Positions 25,701-34,326 of a stretch of DNA of 58,489 bases are shown piece after piece. Origin of the DNA: Nitrosomonas sp. PY1. Its GTDB lineage: Bacteria > Pseudomonadota > Gammaproteobacteria > Burkholderiales > Nitrosomonadaceae. The notes under the pieces were generated by a model, which had not been told where the DNA came from, ran no database searches, and was given only the letters and a program-made list of their open reading frames with translations. Within the stretch, counting starts at the first letter, position 1. The number at the start of each line of letters is the position of its first letter. The stretch lies in the NCBI RefSeq assembly GCF_022836435.1, contig NZ_BQXC01000003.1, positions 1-58,489 of the forward strand, written 5' to 3'. A program made the translations under genes and the position numbers.

Positions 25701-27194
25701 AGGAACATATGTCAGGCAAAGTATAATGGCTCCCAACATGGTAAAACCAAAGGTATAGGCCATCGGATGAAACATTTTTCCTTCTATACCAGTAAGGAAT
25801 AAAATTGGAATAAATACGATTAGTATGATTATCTGACCGAAAAATGCGGTATTCATCATAGAGCTTCCAGCTTGAAAAGCTAGCTCATCTATTTCCTTTT
25901 GGTCAAAATTGAATTTGCCTGCCTTATATTGTTTTTGAATTTCGTATATGGTGCGTTCTACTATGATTACCGCGCCATCAACAATAATCCCGAAATCAAT
26001 AGCCCCTAAACTTATCAAATTGGCTGATACACCAAATTGATTCATCAAGATGGAAGCAAATAGGAAGGATAAGAGAATAGTACTAGCAGCAATAAAACCG
26101 CCCCTGATACTACCTAGAATTATGACTAATGCAAAAATTACAACTAGCGCACCCTCTGTAAGGTTCTCAGTTACTGTACTGGTAGTTCTTTCTATAAGCG
26201 TGCTTCTGTCAAGAAAAGGTTTTATCTCCAAACCTTCGGGTAATGATTTCTGAATATCAACTATGCGCTTTTGTACATTTTGAATTACAGCATTTGAATT
26301 AGATCCTCTTAACATTAAAATCATACCGCCTACTGCTTCCCGACCATCCTGTGTAAAAGCACCATAGCGTATCTGATGACCAAAATGTACTTTCTCTGCT
26401 ACATCCTTGATTAAAATAGGGAGGCCATTCACATTTTTAATGAAAATATTTCGAATATCGTCGAGTGAGCGGACCAAGCCTTCCCCCCGGATAAAATTGG
26501 CCATGTTATTTTTTTCAATGTAGGCGCCGCCTGTATTGCTATTATTACGCCGTAATGCTTCAAATACTTCTGATATGGAAACATTGTTGGCATTGAGCTT
26601 TTCAGGATTGATAGCGATTTCATATTGCTTTATTTTTCCACCAAAGGCATTTACTGCCACAACACCTTCTACTAAAGCTAACTGTCGCCTGATGATCCAG
26701 TCTTGGAAAGTACGCAATTCAGTTGGAGAATATCGGTTTTCAAAGCCAGGCTTGGGTTGAAGGGTATATTGATAGATTTCTCCAAGCCCCGTTGTAATTG
26801 GTCCCAGAGATGGGCTTCCAAAAGTCTCGGGTATTTGTTGCTGTACAATATTAAGCTTTTCTTGTACCAATTGCCGTGGTAGATACGTGCCCATAGAGTC
26901 TTCGAAGACAATAGTTACTACTGAAAGACCAAAGCGGGAAATAGAACGTATCTCTGTAACACCTGGTAAGTTAGCCATAGCTAGTTCCACAGGAAAAGTT
27001 ACAAATCTTTCAATGTCTTCGGTAGCTAAAGTTTGAGAGACGGTAATTACCTGAACCTGATTATTAGTGATATCTGGTACCGTACCAAGATCCACCGTGA
27101 ACAAGGAATATACTCCACCACCTATTAGGACTAGGGTAAGTAAACCTACCATAAGCTTATGGTTTATAGAATAATTTATTATTCTGTTAATCAT
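22770..27194 (-). CDS. czcA: Heavy-metal RND pump fused to a TolC-like outer-membrane factor
   Basis: 1474 residues in two parts. Residues 1 to about 1045 are a complete HME-RND pump with the proton-relay motif DFGIIVDGAVIIVE (D400, D406, E413), the form seen in CzcA-type divalent cation pumps rather than CusA copper pumps. After a signal-like hydrophobic segment (about 1058-1080) comes a TolC/CzcC-type outer-membrane factor (VTLEQAKELAIRNFPRIQAA onwards). Such pump-channel fusions are common in Bacteroidetes and unusual in Proteobacteria. Together with the adaptor it should export Zn, Co, Cd or Ni. No Shine-Dalgarno precedes the ATG, again as in Bacteroidetes. How the channel part reaches the outer membrane is unclear; processing at the internal signal is possible. 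Confidence 0.92.
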   Translation of the reverse strand: MINRIINYSINHKLMVGLLTLVLIGGGVYSLFTVDLGTVPDITNNQVQVITVSQTLATEDIERFVTFPVELAMANLPGVTEIRSISRFGLSVVTIVFEDSMGTYLPRQLVQEKLNIVQQQIPETFGSPSLGPITTGLGEIYQYTLQPKPGFENRYSPTELRTFQDWIIRRQLALVEGVVAVNAFGGKIKQYEIAINPEKLNANNVSISEVFEALRRNNSNTGGAYIEKNNMANFIRGEGLVRSLDDIRNIFIKNVNGLPILIKDVAEKVHFGHQIRYGAFTQDGREAVGGMILMLRGSNSNAVIQNVQKRIVDIQKSLPEGLEIKPFLDRSTLIERTTSTVTENLTEGALVVIFALVIILGSIRGGFIAASTILLSFLFASILMNQFGVSANLISLGAIDFGIIVDGAVIIVERTIYEIQKQYKAGKFNFDQKEIDELAFQAGSSMMNTAFFGQIIILIVFIPILFLTGIEGKMFHPMAYTFGFTMLGAIILCLTYVPMMSALLLRPGKNQKNWSGKLEKSLENLGNKIVNGFQHIYLPLLIMALRHQVIVMVVAFVLFVGAVFMFLRIGGEFLPQLDEGDIAMQALIRPGSGLSETVEVSIKIENILLENFPEIKIALARIGVAEIPTDPMPMDIADMFIILEKDVDKWTSAKSKDELIEKIKEKLDSELIGVNLVFSQPIELRFNELLTGVREDVAVKLYGDDLDVLARKANDIAKIIQTVPGVGDVNTERTSGMPQMTVRYSREKIAQYGLNIDKLNDYISSAFAGSVAGVILEGEKRFDMVIRFDEAYQKNIADLRNLYIDLPNGNQIPIKELADINYVLGPMQISRDNTFRRTYVGVNTRGRDMESVVKDIQQRLDAELDLPPGYYVTYGGEFENLQKAKKRLAIVVPITIFLIFVLLYFALKSFSQAVILFTAIPLAAIGGVLALWLRDIPFSVSAGVGFVVLFGIAVLDDLILISRFNSLKEEGITDIEERIVKATKERIRPILLTDATDILGFLPMALSVSAGSEVQHPLSTVVIGGLISGTLLTLIVLPVIYAFVENRNNKKINKKSLQLPANKLLIIFVCSGLLSILVGAASTAEAQSSTLENLPTVTLEQAKELAIRNFPRIQAARLEIENQEVQKKTAWDLGSTSIFTGAEKLGYTPETTYMHVGIKQSQINIFGIFPKLELQKERVALAEKVLNLSVIEVEMEVSRAWVMVYTAKNNYQVYKQMNSIFMDIERAAKIKFEVEATSKLEYLATSNQGNQVLIQKEQAYRDYLSALQRLNLWFAIDTLFTVPDIPAKQLESPLNLIPESIDTHPVLNVSKQRVNVAEATVKERRSQFLPKLSVQYGKQEISGLPGLHQFQVGIEVPLFFAPELGRSQAAKIEHTIANHNLQQSQLELAAAYQNIREQYLKWLNSWQYYRDVALPMAKEQQTGALTAYREGDIDYVTFLQNMRDSIRIEIDSWNAFGSYLDSRYQMEYFLKTSN

Positions 27195-27215
27195 ATACTT
27201 GTATTTTTAGAAGGA

Positions 27216-27237
27216 TTAGCTTATTTTTATAAGCTAA
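27216..27237 (-). promoter_or_regulatory. Hairpin in the leader of the pump operon
   Basis: TTAGCTTAT and ATAAGCTAA form a perfect 9-bp inverted repeat around TTTT, ending 22 bp upstream of the czcA ATG. It could be an operator or an mRNA stem affecting initiation. No known regulator can be assigned. Confidence 0.4.
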
Positions 27238-27330
27238 ATAAGCCATTATCTCGATTTTAAGATCCTAAGCGGACGTCACAAATAGATACAGTTAGAGTGT
27301 CTTGCTTGAACTATTCAGAGTTGAATCAAA

Positions 27331-27351
27331 AATACCAAAAAATTTGGTATT
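27331..27351 (-). terminator. Terminator-like inverted repeat between 27373 gene and czcA
   Basis: AATACCAAA and TTTGGTATT form a perfect 9-bp stem with a 3-nt loop. On the minus strand it is followed by T residues, just after the end of the 27373-27738 gene. It is AU-rich, so termination may be partial. It could instead be an operator for the pump genes. Confidence 0.45.
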
Positions 27352-27372
27352 AATGGTTTGAACAGTTTTAAC

Positions 27373-27738
27373 TTAAACTCTAGTGGTAATTAATACTCGG
27401 GGAGGGCGAAGCGGAGAATCTAAGAAAGATTCCGGAATAGACAAAGGATTAAAATTAGCTAGGGTCTCTTTACCAATTATAAAATCAAGTACTGGTAACT
27501 CTGTAAAGAAGAAGGGTTGATACACTGCACTAAGGCATATGTGGTTTGGAAGATCTAAGTCTTTATCATCAGAAAAATCAATATGCTGTTGACTATCTCC
27601 CATTGTTTGCATAGGAATATACATGGCTTGATGATCAAGTTCATGCATAAATATTTCACCATGGAAAGCCCACGACAGCGCATTTGTCAGCAAGCTGGTC
27701 GATAGTACTAACACGATAAGGTTAGATAACTTATACAT
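27373..27738 (-). CDS. Small secreted His-containing protein upstream of the metal pump
   Basis: A 121-residue protein with a signal peptide (cleavage near LSWA-F) and several His and acidic residues in the mature part (HGEIFMHELDHQ, DSQQHIDF), ending in PPRVLITTRV. I do not recognise a named family. Size, signal and position recall the small CzcI-like or metal-responsive periplasmic proteins that precede metal RND operons. Possible metal binding is an inference. Confidence 0.6.
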   Translation of the reverse strand: MYKLSNLIVLVLSTSLLTNALSWAFHGEIFMHELDHQAMYIPMQTMGDSQQHIDFSDDKDLDLPNHICLSAVYQPFFFTELPVLDFIIGKETLANFNPLSIPESFLDSPLRPPRVLITTRV

Positions 27739-27800
27739 TTTAATAGCATAACATATCCAAAAATAAATGTTATTATTTTTGGCCTTAAGAAGTTAAATTA

Positions 27801-28851
27801 GGCTCTGTAGCAATTAATTGTTGAATTGCTAGTCCGATATGCATCGGAATGTAAGAAAGAGGTATGCATCATGAAAGCAGCTGAATTCAAAGATTGGATA
27901 AAATCGATTGAACGGATGAGCCGCGGTCAGCGAGACAAGCTTCGAGAAAGATTAGAAAGAAAAGCCGGTGCTGATACGATCATAGAATTGATTGAGCAAA
28001 GGCAAAATGATGAGCGAATTTGTCCCTATTGTCAGAGAACAGAGCTGTATCGGTGGGGCAAAGCCAGTGAGTTACAGCGCTATCGATGCCGCCACTGCAA
28101 TCGCACGTTTAATGCCCTGACAGGCACGGCATTGGCCCGATTACGCCACAAAGACAAATGGTTTGATTATGAACAAGCGATGGTTCGAGGGTTAAGTGTA
28201 CGTAAAGCAGCGATCAGCTGCGGGGATAACCAGGAACACAAGCTTTAAATGGCGCCACCGTTTTCTGCGAGTGCCTGCAATCCATCAATCTAATAAAATG
28301 AATGGTATTGTTGAAACTGACGAAATGTATTTTCTGGAATCTTTTAAGGGACAACATCATTTACCGAGAGCCGCACGCAAACGAGGCGGCAAAGCTGCCA
28401 AGCGTGGCACATCAAAAGAACAGATACCCGTGTTAGTAATACGTGATCGTCATGGTGAAACTGATGATTGTATACTGCGCGACACAAGCGCAGAACAAAT
28501 CGGAACAGTACTTATCCCTTTGTTAAGCAAAGATGTCATTCTCTGCACAGATGGGATGCCCGCTTACAGACAGGTCACCAGGAATGCAAAAATTGTTCAT
28601 CGTCCAATCAACATTGCTGCAAGCCAACGAGTTATCAACGATGTTTACCACATTCAGAATGTTAATGCTTATGGCAGTCGGCTCAGACAATGGATGGCGA
28701 AGTTCCATGGGGTAGCAACACGCTATCTTGCGAGTTATCTGGGGTGGCATTGAGTGATTGACCGTCTCGGTCAGAACGTTACACCAACCCTTTGTTTCCA
28801 AATGTCACTTGGAAAAATAAGACAATTTCAACAGTTAATTACTACATAGCC
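27801..28851 (+). mobile_element. IS1595-family insertion sequence with 8-bp target duplication
   Basis: Terminal inverted repeats of 23 bp (27801-27823 and 28829-28851) match with three mismatches. A perfect 8-bp target duplication TTAAATTA flanks them (27793-27800 and 28852-28859). The element is 1051 bp with one transposase gene in two frames. The duplication shows a single clean and fairly recent insertion upstream of the pump cluster. Confidence 0.92.
27871..28753 (+). pseudogene. IS1595-family transposase, frameshifted
   Basis: The first frame (from ATG 27871) has the N-terminal zinc-ribbon (CPYCQRTELYRWG, then CRHCNRTF) and HTH. The second frame carries the DDE-like nuclease (GIVETDEMYFLESFKG, the DGMPAYR block, then the HRPIN block). 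They join if one G is removed from the GGGG near 28221-28224, giving about 294 residues. The call is a frameshift mutation or base-calling error. Programmed frameshifting is not usual in this family. Confidence 0.85.
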
Positions 28852-29040
28852 TTAAATTACCTCCGGCAAAGCCGGAGACTAGTGTCATAAAAATCTTATC
28901 CGCTACAATTTTCTACATTAACAAAAATTTTTAACAAAGCTCTAGAATAAAAGTAAATGCAAATTGGACCAATAATAATATTACTTTGAAAGTGGCCAGG
29001 AAAAAACACAAGGCCATAGATAATGCAAAATGGAGTCTTT

Positions 29041-29454
29041 ATGAACCAAATAAATTCTAAGATTCTCGCTATAACATTGCTTGGATTCCTTTTCAAGGGC
29101 TCAGTCTCGGCAGATGTTGGACATGGTGGCCATTATGGAGGGCACTTCGGTGGTCATTATGGGGGTCACTTTGGCGACCATCATGGATTAGACAGTCATC
29201 TTGGCTACGGATTAGGCTTAGGTTATGGTCTAGGTTACTATGGTTTTGGAATGCCTCCCTATTACCCCTATCCACCGGTAGTTACAGTACCTGCGTCTCC
29301 ACAAACCTACATACAGCACGATATATCGCCTGCTCCTCAGCCACAGACTAGTAGTTATTGGTACTATTGTAGACACTCAGAAGGTTACTATCCATATGTC
29401 CGGGTGTGCCCTAGTGGCTGGGAAAAAATATCCCCACAACCTCCTGCACAATAA
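29041..29454 (+). CDS. Secreted Gly/His-rich protein
   Basis: About 137 residues from ATG 29041, chosen for its GGAG RBS 8 nt upstream. A signal peptide ends near VSAD. Next comes a repeat of H-x-G-G-H units (GHGGHYGGHFGGHYGGHF), then a Gly/Tyr/Pro stretch and a conserved tail YWYYCRHSEGYYPYVRVCPSGW with two Cys. The tail occurs in many small proteobacterial envelope proteins of unknown role. The His repeats could chelate metal ions, which fits the surrounding efflux genes. An outer-membrane or extracellular location is likely. Confidence 0.7.
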   Translation: MNQINSKILAITLLGFLFKGSVSADVGHGGHYGGHFGGHYGGHFGDHHGLDSHLGYGLGLGYGLGYYGFGMPPYYPYPPVVTVPASPQTYIQHDISPAPQPQTSSYWYYCRHSEGYYPYVRVCPSGWEKISPQPPAQ

Positions 29455-29494
29455 TGAACGGCAGAGCAGGACAGCCAGCTTGAGAATTATTATT

Positions 29495-29745
29495 GATAAC
29501 GTGATCCAGTCCTGAATTTCACGTAAGTCGGTTATGCCATAGGGCGTACCATCCGGTTTTCGCGCATCTTCTTTGGCATCGACGGTCCACATGAAGATTT
29601 CGCCCAGACCGGTAGAGATCGGCCCCATGGTGGGGCACGATACCAACAGGCAGTTTGCCTTTTGCCTCTTGAATCCGCTGGTTTACCAATTGACGAGCGA
29701 AGTAGATGTCCGTGCCGTCGCGTTTCTTCCAAATCGCGCAGATGT
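29495..29745 (-). pseudogene. Fragment of a second, proteobacterial-type czcA
   Basis: On the minus strand one frame encodes IYFARQLVNQRIQEAKGKL and another PTMGPISTGLGEIFMWTVDA, then DLREIQDWI. This is the segment around residues 110-180 of an HME-RND pump. A frameshift lies near 29640 and both ends are missing. Its sequence differs from the intact Bacteroidetes-like pump and is of proteobacterial character. An older metal pump on this plasmid has thus been destroyed. Confidence 0.75.
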
Positions 29746-29831
29746 TGAATACTCATCTGGGCTCCTTCACGGGCCAATTGAGTCAGGCGACCTTAATGTA
29801 CCATTTTATCCAGGCCGGCCGGCAAGTTAAC

Positions 29832-31099
29832 TGAAGTGGTCTCCTGTAACAGTACAACCTAAGAGTAGAATTAAGCTCTGCTATTGTTAGTTAATCAAGC
29901 TCAGGCAGCCTGATGAATTGCTTGAAATTGATAATAAACTTCATTGGGAGTTTGGTTATTGAGACCTTGATGAAAACGTTCCTGATTGTACCAGCCAAAC
30001 CACTGAGTCAGACTCTGCTTTACCTCTCTAAAGTCAGTGAATGCTTTGGTGTATAAGAGTTCATACTTTACCGTACGCCATAGCCGTTCAACAAAAATAT
30101 TATCCCGATAACAACCTTTTCCGTCCATACTGACCTGGACATCGTGATTCTTCAAAACAGTTATCCATGCTTCGACTTATGAACTGAGCACCCTGATCGG
30201 TATTGAATATCTGCGGATAGCCGTAGTCTTGAATGGCGGCCTCCAATGCCTGAACGCAGAAATCGGCATCCATCGTGTTGGATAAGCGCCAACTCAGCAC
30301 TTTACGGGAATGCCAATCCATGATGGCAACCAAATAGCCAAAGCCTTTCTCCATCGGCACATAGGTAATATCAGCAGCCCAAACTTGATTGGGCTGGTTT
30401 ATTACCTTACCTTTGAGCAGGTGAGGATATGTTTTGTGTTGTTTGGCTGGAATACTGGTACCCGGTTTGGGCGCGGTGCTGATAATACCCAGAATCTTCA
30501 TCATAGATGCCGCTTTCTTGCGACCAATCAGTATTCCCTAACGCACAAACCACGTGGCGTAGCTGCGTGTACCCTATTGTGGTGTTTTCAGGTATTGCTC
30601 GTCCATCTTTCGTAGCAAAGTCAGTTCCGCACCACTAGCTGGTTGCGGCTGATAGTAATAGGTCGAACGTGCCAAACTCAGCAATTGACATTGGCGAGCT
30701 TGGCTAAGTTTCTCGTTAAGCTCAATCATCATCTTGCGTTCCGCCGCGCTTAATGATCGAGCTTTCTGGCTAAAAAATCGCGTTCTACCGTCAGTTGCCC
30801 TATGACTCGATGTAAATCGTCTGTGGCTTGTCCATTCTCTTTACTAGTACCAGTACTTCTGGAAAACAACTCAGCCGCTTGTTCAATGAGTTGCCGTTTC
30901 CAGCTATTGATCTGTGTGGGATGTATCCCATAACGTGCTGCCAGTTGCGGAATAGTCTCATCTCCCCGTATTCGCCGCCAGTGCTACTTTCGCCTTGAAT
31001 TCACTGGAATATTGTGTGCGTTTCTTGCTCATGATTATGATCCTCTATAGTGTCAAAAACAGAGCTTAACAACCTGTCCAGTTTTGCGGTACCACTTCA
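29832..31099 (-). mobile_element. IS3-family element, decayed
   Basis: Ends TGAAGTGGT (29832) and ACCACTTCA (31099) are inverted, and internal parts match too (TTAAGCTCTG blocks), giving a 1268-bp element in minus orientation. No target duplication is evident. It carries orfA and orfB relics with several frameshifts, so it is no longer autonomous. Confidence 0.8.
29901..31032 (-). pseudogene. IS3-family transposase orfA/orfB, multiply frameshifted
   Basis: orfA starts MSKKRTQYSSEFKAKVALAA at 31032 and shifts frame after about 20 codons. orfB holds the rve core (QVWAADITYVPMEKGFGYL, FNTDQGAQF) in one frame and the final block (CYRDNIFVERLWRTVKYE, FGWYNQERFHQGL) in another, breaking near 30150. 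The DDE residues can be seen but not in a single reading frame. The element is inactive unless helped in trans. Confidence 0.82.
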
Positions 31100-31217
31100 C
31101 TTTTTGAGGAGGGCAAACTTAGCAGCTTTTGAAGATAAAGAGATTTTTACAATTAATGCTAAATCTGCCCTAAACTTTTAATGATTAATTTTTATATCGT
31201 GGCAAAATCAATAATAA

Positions 31218-31961
31218 TTATTGCGGCCAAACTTGTGATCCCTTATAAAAAATTGGCATATCGCGATTAATTTGGGATGCAGAAGGTTTCAATTCAACCT
31301 TTACACCATTAGTACCACAAGATGCTGGTAAAGGATTGACTGTAAGGTCTCGTGTTATCGTCCAAGGGGCTGGCCCATCATCAGTTGTACCTACTCGATC
31401 GTAGGGAGTTCCGAGATTATTATGTGTCCAAAGATCAACTATACCCTCTCCGAATTGACTCGTTCCAGTAATTTGACAAACGTTCGCAATAGAAATATAA
31501 ACTACTGCACTAGTAGCGCAAGACGATGGTTCAAACATCGGAGCAGTCAATCTGAATGGAGTTGCAACATTTAATGTATGGTCCACTCCAGGACCGCCCC
31601 CTGCCCAGAATCCAACTACATTACTTGTTGAATCAGTTTTCTCTCCCATTAAATCAAAGGCACCGCGATTAAATATAAGCTGTGCATTGTTCCCGTAATT
31701 AGTGAGAAAGTCCGTCAATGCGCCAGTGTGTGGTTGACCATCAACTAAAATAGTAGAATCAGCGCCATCTGGAAAAACAATTGAAGTTCCGATCAAATTA
31801 TTTTCACCACAAGCATGAGCAACGAGGTTGTTAATAATTCGAGTACCTTCAACCATAGTTGGCACATCTAATCTTGTGTGTGCGAAGGCACTAGTGCTGC
31901 CTATAATTAAACCCGCAAAAACTGATAGCGCAGTTGCCTTAAAATTGTATGACTTATTCAT
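31218..31961 (-). CDS. Secreted protein with predicted N-terminal His (possible copper-binding, YcnI-like N-terminus)
   Basis: 247 residues with a signal peptide whose likely cleavage STSAFA-H would leave His28 as the mature N-terminus. The start of the mature protein, HTRLDVPTMVEGT and then VAHAC (H49, C51), recalls the YcnI/DUF1775 copper proteins, which use an N-terminal His. The remaining 190 residues do not clearly fit that family. Four other Cys could form disulfides. It is driven by a promoter with a TGCGACA-N3-TGTCGCA palindrome, as is the 18642 gene. A broken paralogue lies at 18901. A periplasmic copper or redox role is an inference. Confidence 0.6.
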   Translation of the reverse strand: MNKSYNFKATALSVFAGLIIGSTSAFAHTRLDVPTMVEGTRIINNLVAHACGENNLIGTSIVFPDGADSTILVDGQPHTGALTDFLTNYGNNAQLIFNRGAFDLMGEKTDSTSNVVGFWAGGGPGVDHTLNVATPFRLTAPMFEPSSCATSAVVYISIANVCQITGTSQFGEGIVDLWTHNNLGTPYDRVGTTDDGPAPWTITRDLTVNPLPASCGTNGVKVELKPSASQINRDMPIFYKGSQVWPQ

Positions 31962-32050
31962 ATATAACCCATAAAGTTAATAATACAAGGCTTAAGCCTA
32001 TTTTAGATTCCTTGATATTATTTAATAATTAATTAAAGAATCCATTTTTT

Positions 32051-32096
32051 ATTATCTTCTTAGGTTCACATAATTGCAATGCGACATATTGTCGCA
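32051..32096 (-). promoter_or_regulatory. Promoter with TGCGACA-TAT-TGTCGCA operator
   Basis: Minus strand: -35 TTGCAA (32074-32079), 17-bp spacer, -10 GATAAT (32051-32056), and a perfect 7+3+7 palindrome at 32080-32096 touching the -35. The leader to the ATG at 31961 is about 80 nt. The order, spacing and flanks (AAGATAATA, GCATTGC, AGGTGCGACA) match the 18718-18763 site. This supports a shared regulator acting about 44 bp upstream of the start. Confidence 0.62.
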
Positions 32097-32168
32097 CCTT
32101 AAATCACGCAAGTTAGGCAAGAAAATCTAACAAATTATAATTAATAATCAATTTAACAGAAAGTTATG

Positions 32169-33137
32169 TTATATTTTTTTCTCAGATTGATTAAGAGTAT
32201 TTATGGTGAGGTCTTGAGGTTGCAACATACATTTATGATTGGTGTTTCCTAATTCGATCTGCAACGTACTATGCTGGATCTTGAACCGCTCATTCAGGGT
32301 TTGCATAATGCTATCCATGAAACTATCCCCTGGATAACCTTCGGGCATTACTAGATGAACAGTCAAGGCATTCTCAGTAGTGCTCATGCCCCAGATATGA
32401 AGATCATGTATGTCTGTTACGCCACAACAGCTACGCAAGTAAGCATCTACTGCTGAAACATCGATTCCTGCTGGTACAGCATTTAGTGCCAGTTGTGCTG
32501 ATTCCCGCAATAAATCCCAAGTACTTATCACGATAATAACTACTATAATTTGACTGACAATTGGATCAATCCAATACCAGCCTGTAATCATCATTCCAAT
32601 GCCTGCTATCATTACACTCAAAGAAATACCCGCATCAGCAGCCATATGTAAATAAGCACCGCGAATATTTATGTCTTCTTTACTACCTTTAATAAATAAT
32701 AACGCCGAAAATCCATTTACTAAAATACCTACTGCGGAGACAACTATTACAGTCATTTCTGCAATAACAGGTGGTTGCGATAATCGTTGAAATGCTTCCC
32801 ATGCTATCCCACCGCATACAACTAAAAGAAACATGGCATTGAGTAGCGCTGCCAAAATAGAAGAGCTGCGTAGTCCATATGTAAAACGTTCGCTAGGTGC
32901 TTTACGTGCAAGGATCGATGCTATCCATGCAAGTATTAATGCCAATACATCTGAAAGATTGTGCCCTGCATCCGCAATCAAGGCTGCTGAGTTAGCGATG
33001 AAACCATAAGTAAATTCAACTATTATATAAACAGCATTGAGAATTATGGTGATGATAAATGTTTGACCATGACTACTTACTTGTTTATGTTCATGGTGAT
33101 TATTAGAAGAGTGTTTTTTTTCGGAGTGATCAAACAT
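32169..33137 (-). CDS. Cation diffusion facilitator, zinc type (CzcD-like)
   Basis: A 322-residue CDF transporter. It has a His-rich N-terminus (HSSNNHHEHK) and six membrane helices. The metal-site pairs are H59-x3-D63 (HNLSD, helix 2) and H164-x3-D168 (HMAAD, helix 5), the HD-HD arrangement of zinc exporters. A C-terminal cytoplasmic domain contains DIHDLHIWGMS. It should export Zn and related ions from the cytoplasm by proton exchange, feeding the periplasmic RND system. It is convergent with nothing and shares its strand with the neighbours. Confidence 0.9.
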   Translation of the reverse strand: MFDHSEKKHSSNNHHEHKQVSSHGQTFIITIILNAVYIIVEFTYGFIANSAALIADAGHNLSDVLALILAWIASILARKAPSERFTYGLRSSSILAALLNAMFLLVVCGGIAWEAFQRLSQPPVIAEMTVIVVSAVGILVNGFSALLFIKGSKEDINIRGAYLHMAADAGISLSVMIAGIGMMITGWYWIDPIVSQIIVVIIVISTWDLLRESAQLALNAVPAGIDVSAVDAYLRSCCGVTDIHDLHIWGMSTTENALTVHLVMPEGYPGDSFMDSIMQTLNERFKIQHSTLQIELGNTNHKCMLQPQDLTINTLNQSEKKI

Positions 33138-33187
33138 TCTATCTCTTCAATAAAAATAATATCAATATTATAGAAACTGAAAATCTA

Positions 33188-34207
33188 TTACATCAATATA
33201 TCGTTTGCAGCCTCAATAGGCTTTGGAATATCTGTTTCGTTCAGCACTTCGAGGAGATCAATTTCAATTGTACGGCTTAGTGATGTGATCGGAATATCAT
33301 TCGATCCAGCCTGAAAAGGATTTTCGGTTGATTCCCCTATTTTATCCATAGTTCGAAAAATCCACGAAACAATTACACAGAAAGGAATGGTGAACCAAGT
33401 AATATGATGCCCTAGTTTTTCAAACTCTGGTAACATCCCAAAAGGCAGCAATATAATGAATATCCAAACAAAATAAAGATTCAAAGTAGCGAATTGCCTT
33501 GGATAAGGAAAATTCTTTATCCGCTCACATTTTCCTTGATGTTCATAAAAATCAGATAAGATCCTTTGCAGTTCTATGTAACGAAAATTTTCTATTAATC
33601 CCTTATTAAGCAGATTTTTCAAATCTTCTGATTGGACGTTAATGATATGCGCAGCTCTATTCTTTTTTCTTAAAATGTATTCTTTATCATCAGCAGACAA
33701 ATAAGGTGTAATATCTTCTGCTAATGATATTTGGTGTTCAGGAACAATAAAATGTTCCACATTTTCAATATTATATTTCTTATTTTTTGTTTCCCATTCT
33801 CTTGGTTGGCGTAGTTGATGCCGCAAAGCTGTAAGCCATGCAATATGCCGATAAATAAGTCTGCGGTGAATTACATCTAATTCACTATTAGACAAAGACT
33901 GTTGGGTTTGACTATTTGAGATGTATGTTTTTACCAACATTCCCCAAATTCGGCTTGAATTTACTATAGAGCCATAAATTTTTCGTGCTTCCCAGAAACG
34001 ATCATAAGTAGCATTATCTTGAAATCCAATAATGATGGCAACTGCTGTTCCAATAAGTGCCATAGGTAACCAAGGAAGTGCTAGCCAAGGAAAATGAAAA
34101 ATTTCATAGGTAGCAGTCGGTATTGTTGCAATAATAATGAAAATAACAATATCCCGCTTGGACCAAATAAGAACTTTTTTTAGACCAAGATTTTTTCCAA
34201 TATGCAT
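33188..34207 (-). CDS. Bestrophin-like membrane channel protein
   Basis: A 339-residue bestrophin/UPF0187 family protein. Two N-terminal membrane helices are followed by the family signature GFQDNATYDRFWEARKIYGSIVN, then a long cytoplasmic helical region and two more helices near residues 225-275 (FVWIFIILLPFGMLP). Bacterial bestrophins are pentameric ion channels. The gene lies 50 bp upstream of the CDF gene on the same strand, so the two may be co-transcribed. A role in ion balance under metal stress is an inference. Confidence 0.88.
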   Translation of the reverse strand: MHIGKNLGLKKVLIWSKRDIVIFIIIATIPTATYEIFHFPWLALPWLPMALIGTAVAIIIGFQDNATYDRFWEARKIYGSIVNSSRIWGMLVKTYISNSQTQQSLSNSELDVIHRRLIYRHIAWLTALRHQLRQPREWETKNKKYNIENVEHFIVPEHQISLAEDITPYLSADDKEYILRKKNRAAHIINVQSEDLKNLLNKGLIENFRYIELQRILSDFYEHQGKCERIKNFPYPRQFATLNLYFVWIFIILLPFGMLPEFEKLGHHITWFTIPFCVIVSWIFRTMDKIGESTENPFQAGSNDIPITSLSRTIEIDLLEVLNETDIPKPIEAANDILM

Positions 34208-34326
34208 AAACTAAAACCTTTATATTATTTTGAAAAAATAAATATCCCCAAACAGCAGAGTATTTTCGCTAAAAGCAGTACAAGCTGATAATCCAAGCAG
34301 AGCTTTGAAGACGTTTTACCGCGAAT

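Noticed and set aside
27871..28753. Programmed frameshift in the IS1595 transposase
   Set aside because: The family normally uses one frame and GGGG is a weak slippery site; a mutation or base-calling error is simpler.
28861..28877. CTCCGGC-AAA-GCCGGAG hairpin as a terminator
   Set aside because: Perfect stem but no T-run on either strand; kept only as a note beside the IS1595 end.
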